From: Pseudofabraea citricarpa
Taxonomy: Eukaryota; Ascomycota; Leotiomycetes; Helotiales; Dermateaceae
Assembly (NCBI GenBank): GCA_029641185.1
Contig: JAPWGK010000006.1
Coordinates: 1,364,001 to 1,428,000 of the forward strand
Reading direction: 5' to 3'
DNA length: 64,000 bases
Every line of letters starts with the position of its first letter. Position 1 is the stretch's first letter. Shown one piece after another: positions 45,702 to 56,888 of this stretch. Below the pieces are notes generated by a model. That model did no database searches, was not told where the DNA came from, and worked only from the letters and a program-made list of their open reading frames with translations. A program made the translations under genes and the position numbers.

Positions 45702-47780
45702 CGAAGTTTGTTTGCTGAAATTGATGTAACTAGGTACTTGGCAGAAGGTTATGGTGGAGTTGTGTAGGAAGTTGTGTGCTGGTATGTGTTAATTGTGAGT
45801 TGGTGTAGTAGGTGTAGTAAGTGTTGTGGATGTGAGTAAGTGTGGTGGATGTGAGTGAGTGTGGTAGATGTGAGCAAGTGTGGTGGACGTGAGTTGGTGT
45901 GAGTTGATGTTATTGTAAGAAATATGTTAAGACGAATCAAGCTATAGCTTAATCATCCACCGCCGCGGATGTTGTGTTGCAAATGAGTTATGAGGTGATA
46001 TGTGTAGTATGTGTGGGTATGTGTGAGTAGGGACGAGTAGGGACGAGTTGGTGTGTGTGAGTGGTAAGTTGAAGAAATATGTTCAGACGGATCAAGCTAT
46101 AGCTTAATCATCCACCGCCGCGGATGTTGTGTTGCAAATGAGTTATGAGGTGATATGTGTAGTATGTGTGGGTATGTGTGAGTATGTGTGAGTAGGGACA
46201 AGTAGGGACGAGTAGGGGTGAGTTGGTGTGTGTGAGTGGTAAGTTGATGTTGTAAGAAATATGTTCAGACGGATCAAGCTATAGCTTAATCATCCACCGC
46301 CACGGATGTTGTGTTGAAAGTGAGTTATGAATTAGTATGTGTAATCGGTGTGAGTAGGGGTGTGTAGAGGGGAGTTGTTATGTGTTAGTTGTGAGTTGGT
46401 ATGTGTAGTAGGGGTGAGTAGAGGTGAGTAAGTGTGTGTAGGATTGAGTAGGTGTAAGTTGTTGTGTGTTAGTTGTGAGTGAGTGTGTGTTAGTGGTAAG
46501 TTAATATTACTGTAAGAAATATGTTTAGGTGACTCAAGCTACGGTTTAATCACCGCCGTGGATATTGTTTTACAAGTGAGTTGATGAGTGGTAGTTGTGA
46601 TTTGGTATGAGTTGTAGTTGTGATTTGATATGCGTGGTAATTGTGATTTTGTATGTATGGTAGTTGTGATTTGATGTATGTGGTAGTTGTGATTTGATGT
46701 ATGTGGCAGTTGTGATTTAATGTGTGTGGTAGTTGTGAACTGATATGAATGGTTGTTGTGATTTGATATGTGTTGAAGTTGTGAGTTGGTGGGTAGTAGT
46801 TATGAATTAATGTCACTGGAAGAAAGAAGCCAAGATAAGTCAAGCAATGGCTTAATTATTCACTGTGGATGCTGTGTTGCAACTCTGGTGTGTAGGAATC
46901 GCGAGTTGAAGTCACTGTAATAAAGGTGCTAAGATGATTCAAGCTATAGCTTCATCATCTGGCCGTGGATGTTGTATTACAACTTTCAGATGGAACAAGT
47001 CTCAAAGGAAATATTGATTAGATGTGAATGTGAAGTTGAGAGTCAAGAATGTAAATTTCTACAGAAGAAGAAGATTATGAAATTAGTGACTTCTGTACCT
47101 TAGCGAAAGAGCTACTTTCACCTGTGATGCGACCTAGAAACTTGCACGCCACATAATGACAGATATCTCAGAGTAGATTCCACTGACAAGTGCTCAGTTC
47201 ATCCAATGATGAAAATCTACTTCTGAGACAGCGAGTTGTGCAGATGGGTAGACGAACCGACCCAAATGTAGGCATGTTTCTTGCTTGTAGCAGAGTGGAA
47301 CACAAAAATATCAGGACAGAAACGGTGTAGGAAATTGACAAAAAATCAAAATCAAGTGGTGATAAGGCAAAAAGAAAGCCACTGATGAGATAAGGAAAGG
47401 GTAATTTCTGGAACTGCAAAAAAACCCTGGCTTGAGTCATGGCATGAATGCATTAACTTGCAACCGACAACCACACAAGCGACATGAAATAAGCGATTGA
47501 CGACTGTAAACGCGAAATGATGACGGGTAGAAACGCGCGTCTAGGGAGCGATGTGCAACAAATAAATCAAAGAACAGTGTAATGAATGTTGACCAGCACT
47601 ACTGATGCAATACTCATAGAAGAATGTCGTTGGAAATCTTGGGTCAGCCTTGGGTCGTGGCCGCCTGCAAGTTTTGCCAATGGTGGGTGGCGACGACTTC
47701 CAGAACAGAGACAAAAATGTCGTATACATCATATACAGTATTTTTACAATCTTTTGTACATCTGGGCGTCGAGACTGCAA
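45702..47780. other. Repeat-rich region upstream of the membrane-protein gene
   Basis: Most of 45.8-47.0 kb is a G/T-rich array, entered separately. From 47.0 to 47.78 kb the sequence is mixed. A minus-strand frame at 47168-47440 has a hydrophobic stretch (SYTVSVLIFLCSTLLQA) followed by cysteines and might hold the missing 5' exon of the membrane-protein gene, but no convincing donor was found. Confidence 0.45.
45790..46990. repeat. G/T-rich repeat array with a 12-nt palindrome AAGCTATAGCTT
   Basis: A core of about 60 nt containing AGAAATATGTTCAGACGGAT, then CAAGCTATAGCTTAATCATC and GATGTTGTGTTGCAA occurs six times. The palindrome or its variants lie at 45939-45950, 46094-46105, 46276-46287, 46536-46547 (changed), 46842-46853 (changed) and 46941-46952. 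Cores are joined by variable spacers of GTGTGAGT/GTAGTTGT type on the plus strand. Copies 1-3 are nearly identical and copies 4-6 diverged. It sits in the 5' flank or first intron of the membrane-protein gene. Confidence 0.85.
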
Positions 47781-49435
47781 TCAGTTTGCCACATCTCCTC
47801 CAAAGCCGACTGGCCGTCTCTGTCCACCACTCTCGGGGATAATGGCCATGGCCTTGTAGACCTTTCCCATACCACTCCCGCTTCTGTCAATCAACCTCTT
47901 CCAAGAGCTTTCGACTCTTTGTCTCTTATCTTCATCAGTCGCAAGACCCTTCATTAGCATTTCTGCTCGTTCTTTAATACCCATGCCAAGCAGAAACATG
48001 CCTTGCTCAACGGGTCCATGAACTTCGACTCCGGGCGACGCTTTCAAAGCGGCCTCTGCGAGAGCTATGAAGTCAACATCTGCTGATAAATCAACTAGCC
48101 CTGGCGAGCTGAGTGGCGATACTCTCTTGTGCTCACGGATTCCACGTAAAGAATTGACAGGGATTGTGTCAGACGGTCCATAATCGAGAATTATAGCGGC
48201 CCCAGAAGGAGAAGGCTTAGGTAATTTAGAAGATCCACCAATACGACGAGAAAGCTCTTCTGCATAAGCATGTGATTCGGGAGATATCTCGATAAGAGAG
48301 TCTGGTCGATTTTTGAGAGCTTGGTAACGTGACGAGATCTCAGGAAGATAGAGACTATGTGGTGTCGAAGCTTTGGAGAGAGTTAGCTGAAACTCCGGAG
48401 CATCATTTGATGATTGTTGTGATTTGGGTGTTTGGAGTGTTGTATGTGTCGATCCTGGAGGTGTGGGCGAGACAACCATTTCGCGCCATTGTGGTCCTTT
48501 TGACTGTCGACTTTTTACAGCCTCAGGCGAGAGGGTATGTTCTCCAGTAGGGGTTTGAATAGTATTTTGGGCCGAATCGGTCGGTGCTATAGACTGAAAA
48601 GCATGGATTGGAAGTGCATCAAAGAACTCGTGGGCCACCATAAAGGGTGATCGATCGGGATCTAAGTTGTATGTTAGCCATGGTCATTACTTTTGCTAAA
48701 GCCAATTACCAGAAGGTACAAAGCGAATATTTTCGGTCCAAATGATAGGTAGATTTGCATATTTGCTTGTGCTTTGATATCCAATAGACGTCTCAGTCAT
48801 AGGCGCATCGCCACATAACAGCTTCTTCTGAGCCTCCCTCAAAGAAGGACTAGCTTCTACCATATATACAGCCTCAATGCTCGAGGCCATAGGTTTGAAA
48901 TTTCGAATAGTCTGTGAAAAGAATTAGCAAACGTTGTAAGGCATATATCTCGAAGCTCAACCATACCCGAAGTATATCATCCATCAGCGTTCCTCTTCCA
49001 GGACCAATTTCAACGAGCTCAACACCCTTGGGTTTCCGCCCTTGTGCCATCCATTCCGTAACGAACCAGATCCCAATAAGTTCTCCAAATATTTGTGATA
49101 TTTCGGGCGAGGTAATAAAGTCTCCCTTCTGGCCGAATTGATCTCGTCCTTCTTGACTTGACATATAATATCCACCGAGATCAGACGTCAAGCACATGCG
49201 CATAAAGGACGCCAATGGTATAGGTCCCGTGGCCTGTCATATAGTCAGTAATAGTGACAAGATCTGCGAGTCCAATACATACTGTGATAGCTTCTGAGAG
49301 CTGCTTTGCTAGGGGCGTAGACCACTGTCTTGTCTCGGTCGAGGACCATCTTAAAGAAGAGCGCGGCACGCTATACTGGCGATACACCGCACTGCGCAAG
49401 CAATTGCGCGCAGGAAAAGATAAAAAGGACCTCAT
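47781..49435 (-). CDS. NDUFAF7: MidA / NDUFAF7-type protein arginine methyltransferase, mitochondrial
   Basis: Four minus-strand exons, 49435-49283, 49233-48967, 48911-48710 and 48661-47781; introns 49, 55 and 48 nt; 500 aa. NDUFAF7 dimethylates an arginine of the NDUFS2 subunit during respiratory complex I assembly. The N-terminus is a mitochondrial-type presequence ([20 protein letters not shown]). Family blocks are [31 protein letters not shown], the SAM-binding [36 protein letters not shown], and [18 protein letters not shown], then [12 protein letters not shown] Ser/Thr/Pro-rich insert follows the FFDALP motif. Divergent with the CDK gene, 176 bp apart. Confidence 0.92.
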
Positions 49436-49611
49436 AACGGTCGTTATTCAATGCTACCGTGTCATATCTCTGAGGGGTTGTGAGAGGCAGCTCGGTCGAC
49501 GCGACCTCGCGCTTGATCGACAAAATTTATTTCGACGTGCAACCGATGACGACGACACACCATCCTACTGTAACAGGACGGCTCCGAAACCAGCACCACC
49601 CCACCACAACC

Positions 49612-51086
49612 ATGGCCTCGAAAACGAAATCGCGATGGGAGGATGACGAAGAGGACGCAGAGCTAGAGGCACAGAGGAAAAGGGAGAAGGAGGAGAAGAA
49701 ACGCGCAAAGGCTGAGAGGCGCGAGATGAGCGAGGTGACGGTACTACTCATGAGACAGCAGTACCTCAAAGAGCAGGAGATCCTCAGAAAGAAGCAGGCT
49801 GCTGCAGAAGCGCAATCGGCCCAGACAGAACTCTCCTCGCGACCCTCGAAGCGCCGGAAACTTTCCCCTGAGCCTACAGCTCCCCAGCCAGACCTTCCAC
49901 CGGCTCAGCTGTTACGGTTCCCCGCGCCTGAATGGAAGAGGTGTCGTAGCGTGGAGGATTATGAGAAGCTGAATGATATTGAGGAGGGGGCTTATGGATG
50001 GGTTTCTAGGGCAAGAGATACGACCACGGGCAAGGTGGTGGCTTTGAAGCGGCTCAAGATGGAGAATGCCCAGGATGGAATACCAGTCACGGGCATAAGA
50101 GAGATACAGACATTAATGGACTGCGATCACCCGAATATCGTAGCTCTACAAGAGGTTGTGGTTGGGGAGGACACATCAAAGATTGAGAAGTATGTCCCGG
50201 ATTCTAGTTTGGTATAAGCAGTCACTAACACGATGCCAGCATATTCCTCGTCCTCGATTTCCTGGAACATGATCTCAAAACCCTTCTTGAAGACATGAGC
50301 GAGCCGTTCCTCAATTCTGAGATCAAGACCCTCCTATTACAGTTGACATCCGGAGTCTCATATCTACACACCAATTGGATTCTACACCGCGATCTGAAAA
50401 CATCCAATCTGCTGCTAAACAATCGCGGACAGCTGAAAATCGCAGATTTCGGCATGGCGAGATACTTCGGTGATCCACCACCAAAAATGACACAGCTAGT
50501 CGTGACATTATGGTACCGAGCCCCGGAACTGTTGCTGGGAGCAGAAAAGTACGGAACGGCAGTAGATATGTGGAGCATCGGATGCATTTTCGGGGAGCTA
50601 TTAACGAAAGAGCCGCTCCTGCAAGGGAAGAACGAAGTCGACGAGCTGTCGAAGATCTTCGAGCTCTGCGGGATCCCCACCGAGGAGTCCTGGCCCGGGT
50701 TCAAGCGTCTTCCCAATGCCCGGTCGTTGCGCCTTCCCAAGAACCCCGTATCGCAGGGCTCGGTGCTGCGAGCCAAATTCCCATTCCTCACCGGTGCCGG
50801 CAGCTCTCTCCTCACCTCTCTCCTAGCCCTGAATCCAGCAAAGCGCCCCACGGCGAAGGAGATGCTGGAGCATCCGTTCTTTGCGGAAGATCCAAAACCC
50901 AAGAGTACGGCTATGTTCCCTACCTTTCCCTCCAAGGCGGGACAGGAGAAGCGGAGGAGGAAAGGAACTCCGAATGCGCCTGTCCGTGGTGCTGCGCCGG
51001 ATCTGCAGGCAGTTGACTTCAGTGGGATTTTCGCGGGCCGGGAGGATGAGGAGAAGGGAGGTGGATTTTCTCTCAAACTGATATGA
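49612..51086 (+). CDS. Cyclin-dependent kinase, CDK11/PITSLRE-like
   Basis: Two exons, 49612-50189 and 50240-51086, with a 50-nt intron; 474 aa. The first 100 residues are a Lys/Glu-rich helix and a basic patch (RPSKRRKLSPEP, nuclear-signal-like). The kinase begins near 115: EEGAYGWVSRA, Lys146 in VALKRLK, and the C-helix GIPVTGIREI, which corresponds to PITSLRE of human CDK11. Then HRDLKTSNLL (His242), DFGMARYFG, and TLWYRAPELLLGAEKYGTAVDMWSIGC. The C-terminus is basic with PVRGAAPDL. CDK11-type kinases act in transcription and splicing with cyclin L. An in-frame ATG at 49546 could add 22 residues; MASKTKSRW is my choice. Confidence 0.9.
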
Positions 51087-51417
51087 GGTAGAGTTAGACG
51101 ACGTTTCCGATGTCATGCTTGCCAGGCTGGGGATATTGGACAAAGCACTATATATTACCCGACTGATATGGACTTGGACTCTAGATAGGTAAAATTATAT
51201 TGCCATTCGAGCCAAGCATTCCGTCCTTACCTAGCGACAAAATTGGTTGTCTGAATCTACTGTATAGACGTAGGCAATGTGAACATGGCTAAAAGCACAA
51301 GCAATTTATAGATAGTGAGTTAATTATGGCTACTATTCGTAAGAAACTTCAAAAGTAACATCCTACTTATCAATGTTACATTGGCCAGAAGGAAGTACTA
51401 ACAGCCTCTCAGGACAT
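51087..51417. other. Convergent 3' region
   Basis: Between the convergent CDK and acyl-CoA dehydrogenase genes. No feature recognised. Confidence 0.4.
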
Positions 51418-53126
51418 CTACAACTTCGAGTTCCCACCCGGTTTCTCCATCTCAGCATCCAGCTCCCTATTCTTCCTCTGGAAATTCTTAACCAGCTGTC
51501 TGATAGCGAGATCCAGCATGACATCCTCGCTACCACCGGGGATCCTAGCACCAGGAACCTCTCTGAGGATTCTCTCGACCAACTCGCCCTGGCCACTCTG
51601 CGTATAGCCGTTCCCACCATACAACAAGACCGCCGTATTAGCACACAGCTGCAAGACGCGACCGGCCTGTGCCTTGGCCAGAGCCGTCAAGCCGCCCAGT
51701 TCAGCGTTCGCCTCGCTCTCTGACAGGCGCGTCATCATGAAGACGAAGTTCTCGATCCACGCCCAGTGGCTCTCGAGCTCGGCGCCGCACTTCGCCAGCC
51801 GGTGCCGCACGACTGGCTGCTCCATCAGCGTCTTCCCGAACGCCTCTCGCTTCATGCAGTATGCGAAGGCGCTGCTCAGCGCCACCCGCGAGGAGCGGTT
51901 CACCGAGATGGATATCGTCAGCCGCTCGTGGTTGAAGTTCTGCATCACGTACTTCATGCCCTGCCCTTCTTGGCCGATCAGGTTGGATGCGGGCACCTGG
52001 ACGTCGTCGAGTCTGTGGTCTGGGTTAGGAGCTTGACATGAAGGAATTGCATCGTTCACTCCATCTTTCTTTGGCCTTGTAGGCAGGTATAAAGTGGATG
52101 AGAGTGCAAGATAAAAGCCATTATATTATGACTTGCGGGTTTTTTGGGGTTTTCACTTACTCGATGAATGTCGTTCCTGCACTGCTCCCTCCCCCGACTT
52201 TGATTCGCCGCATCGTCACCCCAGGCGTGTTGAGGAGAGGAACAACAAGCATGCTTAACCCACCAGGTCCAGGACCACCAGTTCTAACAGCCATAGAAGC
52301 ATAATCCGACCAGATACCATTAGTGATCCTGCAGCACATATCAGTCTAAATCCACAGGAAAGGAAAAGAAAAAGAAAAAGAGCAGCGAGAAGGAGAGCAA
52401 GGCAAAGAGCAAGAGAATAAATTAAAGAAGAGGAAAACCTCACCATTTTTTCGTCCCATTGACAACAAAACTCGCCCCGTCGTCCGACCTCACAGCCGTC
52501 GTCGCGATATTCGACACGTCGCTCCCAGCACCGGGCTCCGTGATGGCGATGCAGATCCTCTTCCTGCCCGTGATCACATCCGGCACGAATCTCTCCTGCA
52601 GCTCGGCGCTTCCAAATTTCAGGATCGGCGGCAGCCCGAAGGCGATGCCTGTGGTGACAGCGCCGGACGGGCCCGACGAGCCCGTCCGCGCCATCTCATC
52701 GACGTAGATGAGCGTGTGCAAGTAATCGAAATCTTCGACCCTCAACCCGCCCGGCAGCTCACAGATGCCTACCTTCTTGAGCCACTTGATCGGGAGCGGA
52801 GCCGAGAGGTTCGGGATCAGGAAATTGGCTGCGGCGAACTTTGCGTACAGGTCCTCTGCAGGAAGAAGGTTATATACATGTCAGTCAAAACTTCTTCTCC
52901 TGGCGGCGGGGGGAGCAAGAAGAGAAGAAAGTCGATGAGTCGCATACGCACCCGGTACATCGCCAGCCTTCTCCCACTCTCCGCCCTCTGGCATAAGCAG
53001 CTCATCCACGAGCGCCCGACACGTCTTCTGCCATTTGTGATGCGAGGCGCTGTAGTATGCGGACGGGAGGCCCATCAGCCATGGTGGCTCGGAGAAGGGG
53101 ATCGGGATTGGCGTCGAGTTTGTCAT
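51418..53126 (-). CDS. Acyl-CoA dehydrogenase family protein
   Basis: Four minus-strand exons, 53126-52952, 52855-52444, 52328-52161 and 52012-51418; introns 96, 115 and 148 nt; 449 aa. FAD enzyme introducing a double bond next to the CoA thioester. Blocks in order: AAANFLIPNLSAPLPIKW, FGSAELQERFVPDVITG, the flavin-binding ICIAITEPGAGSDVSNIAT, VNGTKKW-ITNGIW across splice 2, TTFIE-LDDVQVPASNLIGQEG across splice 3, FNHERLTI, and YGGNGYTQSGQGELVERILR. It has no clear presequence, so mitochondrial or peroxisomal location is open; it lacks an obvious C-terminal SKL (it ends NSKL, a non-canonical PTS1-like end). The three introns are two to three times longer than the window's usual size. Substrate unknown. 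Confidence 0.9.
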
Positions 53127-53891
53127 TTTTCAAATCTCTCTCAATTTCAGACGCTACCAAAGAGAAGAAGGAAGAACGAAGTTCTACAGAGTACAGAATC
53201 TTTTGTTTCTCTCGCATCATAAAAGTTGCGAGCTCTCAGCTTACCTATCTACCCCAGAAAAGCTCCCCTGCCCTGCCCTGCCCTGCGCCTGCCCTTATCT
53301 CGGCTTGGCTATTTTGCGGGGGAGGGGAAGCAACTGCACAGCGCTGCACTGTGCTGCGTTGCACCACAGCCTCGTTTCTTCCGTGCCGAGGCAAAAGGGG
53401 CCAGTAATCATCGATGAATTGATTGTGCTTTTGTGAATCTTTTATGCTTCCTGGTGTGCAACTTCCCGCGGTGTAACAAAAACGAGTTGTCTACGTACCG
53501 AGTCGAGCCGTGACACGGGAGATTCTGACTCGTATCGATAGAGTAGATTATCTGGTACATATCTGCCGACCACGAGATAACTCTCCTCGCAACCTTACCC
53601 CACGCTAGGTATAGATCCCGTACTGTACCGTGCAGGACAAGACGGCGTGGGAGCTAAGTAGCTACCCAGCACCCAGCAGCACCTAGCCTTCATGCCAGGA
53701 ACCCACGACGAGAAGGAGAGAGGCAAAGGGCTTTCACCTAACTAGCTTTGCGGGGTGAAAGATTTAATTAACATTCGTTGAGGATTCCATCCATCACAAC
53801 CCGGCAGCACAGTAGACGCAACCGAGATTCGTTTGTTATCCAAGTCGTTCATTTATTTAATCATTATTATCCTATTTACTTCCCTTGCAGG
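53127..53891. other. Intergenic region
   Basis: 5' flank of the acyl-CoA dehydrogenase gene and 3' flank of SMP3. Contains CTGCC pentamer repeats (about 53266-53290). No gene recognised. Confidence 0.45.
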
Positions 53892-55689
53892 TTAATCAAG
53901 TATACAATCCTTCGTCACTCTCCAAGTGATCAGACCTCGTCTACCGATGACCCTCTTCAGAGTAGGAAAGAATCCATCATCTCCAAAATCGAGATCATCC
54001 AGGTTCAGGTGCTTTCGGTAGCGCCATACCTCCTCAAACCTCAAAACGCCTCCATTCTCATTTGCGAGGTGCTTATCTAAAAAGGTGGCCGAGCGTGGCG
54101 CCACAAGATATGTGCCGGTTTTTTCATCCCGAGATGAATTGTTGACCTTGGCATGGCAAGTGGCCAATTTCTCTAGCTCTTGAAGCATGATATCGCCTTT
54201 CATCCCCATGAGATCATGTGTGGTAAGAAATTCGTTCTTCCCATCCAAGAGCCAGATTGGCGGACTGTACGTTTTCCACCAAAACACTTGGGTAGCATCT
54301 GCTTGCTTGCTCAGAAACACCTGGGTTGGAACGATCCCTCCCTGGTGGTATACACCCATCAGCAATCCAAAGAAGACGTTGAAAGCAATCCAGGCCGCTG
54401 TCCAGAGCCTCAGCCGAGTTTGATTTCTGGGTAATTGTATCGAAGATAAGATTAAAGGAATGGTCGGAAGCAAGAATCGAGCCTCTTGATGTTGAAATAT
54501 CGAGAGAACAAAAACACCCGAGATAGCAGAATAGAGACGCAACGAGAAATGTGGCCGGAGTAACAGCAGAAGAGCTGCAGGGCCGAGGAGTTGAGGAAGG
54601 TTGAATAGCACGTGTTGGTAGCGAGCGTGTAGACCATGAAGAGCCAGGTTGCTTGTAGCCATGTTATAGGTGAGGTTATTAAGAGGTGTAATGGTCGGGT
54701 GAGAGAAGAGGTATGACCAAGTCACAGATTGATCAGTGTAAAATCTGGTGTCGAGATAGATGGCAATAAAACAGGTTACCAGGGCGGTTATTATCAAAGA
54801 GAGAAGTGAGAAAGGTCTATTTGCTGTTAGCACAATTCAAGAAAACATAGGCAGTTACTTACTTCCTGATGAAATGGGGTATCAAACGAAGACCAGGTAT
54901 GATCAAGAAAGCTGGGAATGTAATGCGGTTGAAAATGCCAAACACAACTACAAATGCAAGAATCGAAGAAGCAAAAAGCGAGGAGCGTTGCTAGCCAGTG
55001 TTAGCTGTGATTCTGTTCCATCTTCTAGATATCTCATACCTTGTCTTCCACAATTCTCTGTATCAGAACAAGACTCCAAGCCACCGCGAGCGTCTCGATC
55101 GAGTTCGAAAAGGTATGCGTCTGGTATGTCCAGGTCACATAGGAAGAAGCCACCAACATGACCGCTAGACGTCGATGTCGCGAGGACTGTACGAGTTCAT
55201 GGATGGCCCAGTCTTCCAGGACAAAACTCAGTGCGAACATCAGCACCCTCAGAGTCCAGAAGACAGCTATCGGTGGTATCTCCCCATCATTTCCATTTCC
55301 TATCCACAACCATCGCAAGAGTAGCATCGGAAGACCATAAACAGGCCATAATGGAAAAACGCTTCGTACAGGATTCTCGGAGGTAAATTCCCAGGTCAAT
55401 TTGACGGGGTAGCTGAAGATTTGGCCTGTGGAAGTAACGTGTGAGCAGAGTTACACCAAACACATGAGCATCAACAAGAAGCAAGATCTCCTGAAGATAG
55501 CAGCAGAGAAGATATGCCTCCTCGAGCCCAGCACCCCCGCCCTCCTCTGGGCGGAGGATTATGCGAAAACACAGACGTACCAGCAATGACCTCCGGGCCC
55601 TGGAAGTTCTCATCCGGATGTAGATAACTCGGGGTGAGGGCGAAGTAGAGTCTCACCAGAACCAAGAACAAGTAAACGCGCCTCCACAT
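53892..55689 (-). CDS. SMP3: GPI mannosyltransferase 4 (adds fourth mannose), GT22 family
   Basis: Four minus-strand exons, 55689-55581, 55425-55040, 54990-54863 and 54816-53892; introns 155, 49 and 46 nt; 515 aa, the usual Smp3 length. The ER-membrane enzyme adds the fourth mannose to the GPI anchor precursor using dolichol-phosphate mannose. The N-terminus [18 protein letters not shown] is a membrane segment, followed by the lumenal GT22 motif [14 protein letters not shown] that includes the catalytic Asp-Glu. Downstream are [55 protein letters not shown], and [17 protein letters not shown], the HQEPRF-like block of the family. About ten hydrophobic segments are present. Related GT22 members (Gpi10, Alg9, Alg12) share parts of these motifs, so the assignment to SMP3 rests on motif wording and length. 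Confidence 0.9.
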
Positions 55690-56541
55690 GGTTCAGGTGT
55701 TATTGGTATGACATTCGGGGGGAGGCTCTGTGAGAAGAGCTTGGAGGAGGAGGAGGAGGCAGTTTGCGGGAGGAGGAGAGCATTGGTATTTACATAACCT
55801 CCTTGTGTCGAAACGTTGGGGCTCCGGACTGGGCCTTTTTGCGACTGCGATGGGGCCGTGATGGGAATCTCGCGTTTGACTTTGCAGGGGTCAGCTTGGT
55901 GGAATTGTCAGCCGCCCGGGCGGGTTCGAGTTGGTCGTTTTCGCTTGGGCTGGGGAGCAGATAGACTTCTGTTTATTTTGGGTGACAAAGATAAACAAAG
56001 CGAAGAGATGAATCTTTATGCAGGCGTCGGACAGAGATGGTTTCCTTTTATTCCGGGTGCGTTGTTGATTCGGGATCCGAATACGCTTCTTTTCTCTCTC
56101 TCTCCCTCTCTCATTCTCTCTTGCGGCCATGATCATGAGCCTCGAGCTCAACATGCCACAGCATTGTTGTCAACAGCTGATCACAACCCCATCATAATAG
56201 GGGGTATAGGTCGATCAGGTGCTGTTTTCAGAGACAATTTCCCTTGGTTCATTATTACCAACAAAAGTGAATAAAGGGCCCCATCCCATGTCAATGTCAG
56301 CACACGGCATGGACAGTGGACACAAACACAAAGCCAGAGATCCTTGTGCAAAAGAAATAGCATTTTTGACATTGTCGTACGGAGTACCCTACAACTGAGA
56401 AGGCTGTAAAGTAGAAGTAGAGTAGATGGAGTCCGAGCACAAGGCTGGCGAGAGAGAAGGCACAAAGCACAAGCACCTCAGGGGTCAGGCTTGTCAGGCT
56501 GCAGCAACGTGACGTGACGTGATGTAGGTATGACGAGGGTA

Positions 56542-56788
56542 CGCGGTGGAAAAAATAGTTGGCCGGTTTTATCACCCCCCATAAATCATTCATATTTCGA
56601 TCGAACATAGAACACCTAGAGTAGCAATTAAACCCCAAGCCTTTGGGAAAGAATAAAACTTTACCACCTGAGTAATTCTCACATACAAGTTTTATCATTT
56701 ACCCTTCCTGATTGCTACGTAAAATTCTCAGGTCGAGGTAATGAATTACTCGGTTGATAAAAACCGGCCAACAATTATTTCCACCGCG
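56542..56788. mobile_element. MITE (247 bp) with 33/34-bp terminal inverted repeats and TA target duplication
   Basis: The left end 56542-56574 begins CGCGGTGGAAAAAATAGTTG and the right end 56755-56788, read on the other strand, begins CGCGGTGGAAATAATTGTTG. Both continue GGCCGGTTTT-ATCA, with about three mismatches and one indel. A TA dinucleotide flanks each end (56540-56541 and 56789-56790), as expected for Tc1/mariner-type insertion. Inner inverted repeats (GTAGCAAT/ATTGCTAC; GAGTAATTC/GAATTACTC) make the whole element a long imperfect hairpin. No coding capacity, so it would depend on a transposase elsewhere. Confidence 0.9.
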
Positions 56789-56830
56789 TAGAGGGGACCC
56801 TGGGCCTGGCTAAGAGATGGTACAACGTAT

Positions 56831-56888
56831 GGCTCTGGCTCTGGCTGTGGCTCTGGCTCTGGCTGTGGCTGTGGCTGTGGCTGTGGCT
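56831..56888. repeat. Hexanucleotide repeat GGCTCT / GGCTGT
   Basis: About nine to ten six-base units alternating between GGCTCT and GGCTGT, 40 bp outside the MITE. It produces a Pro-Glu/Gln repeat in a minus-strand frame that I do not accept as coding. Confidence 0.9.

Noticed and set aside
47168..47440. Minus-strand frame with a hydrophobic stretch and cysteines, as the missing signal-peptide exon of the membrane protein
   Set aside because: No good GT donor at its end and a 1.4 kb intron would be needed; mentioned only as a lead.
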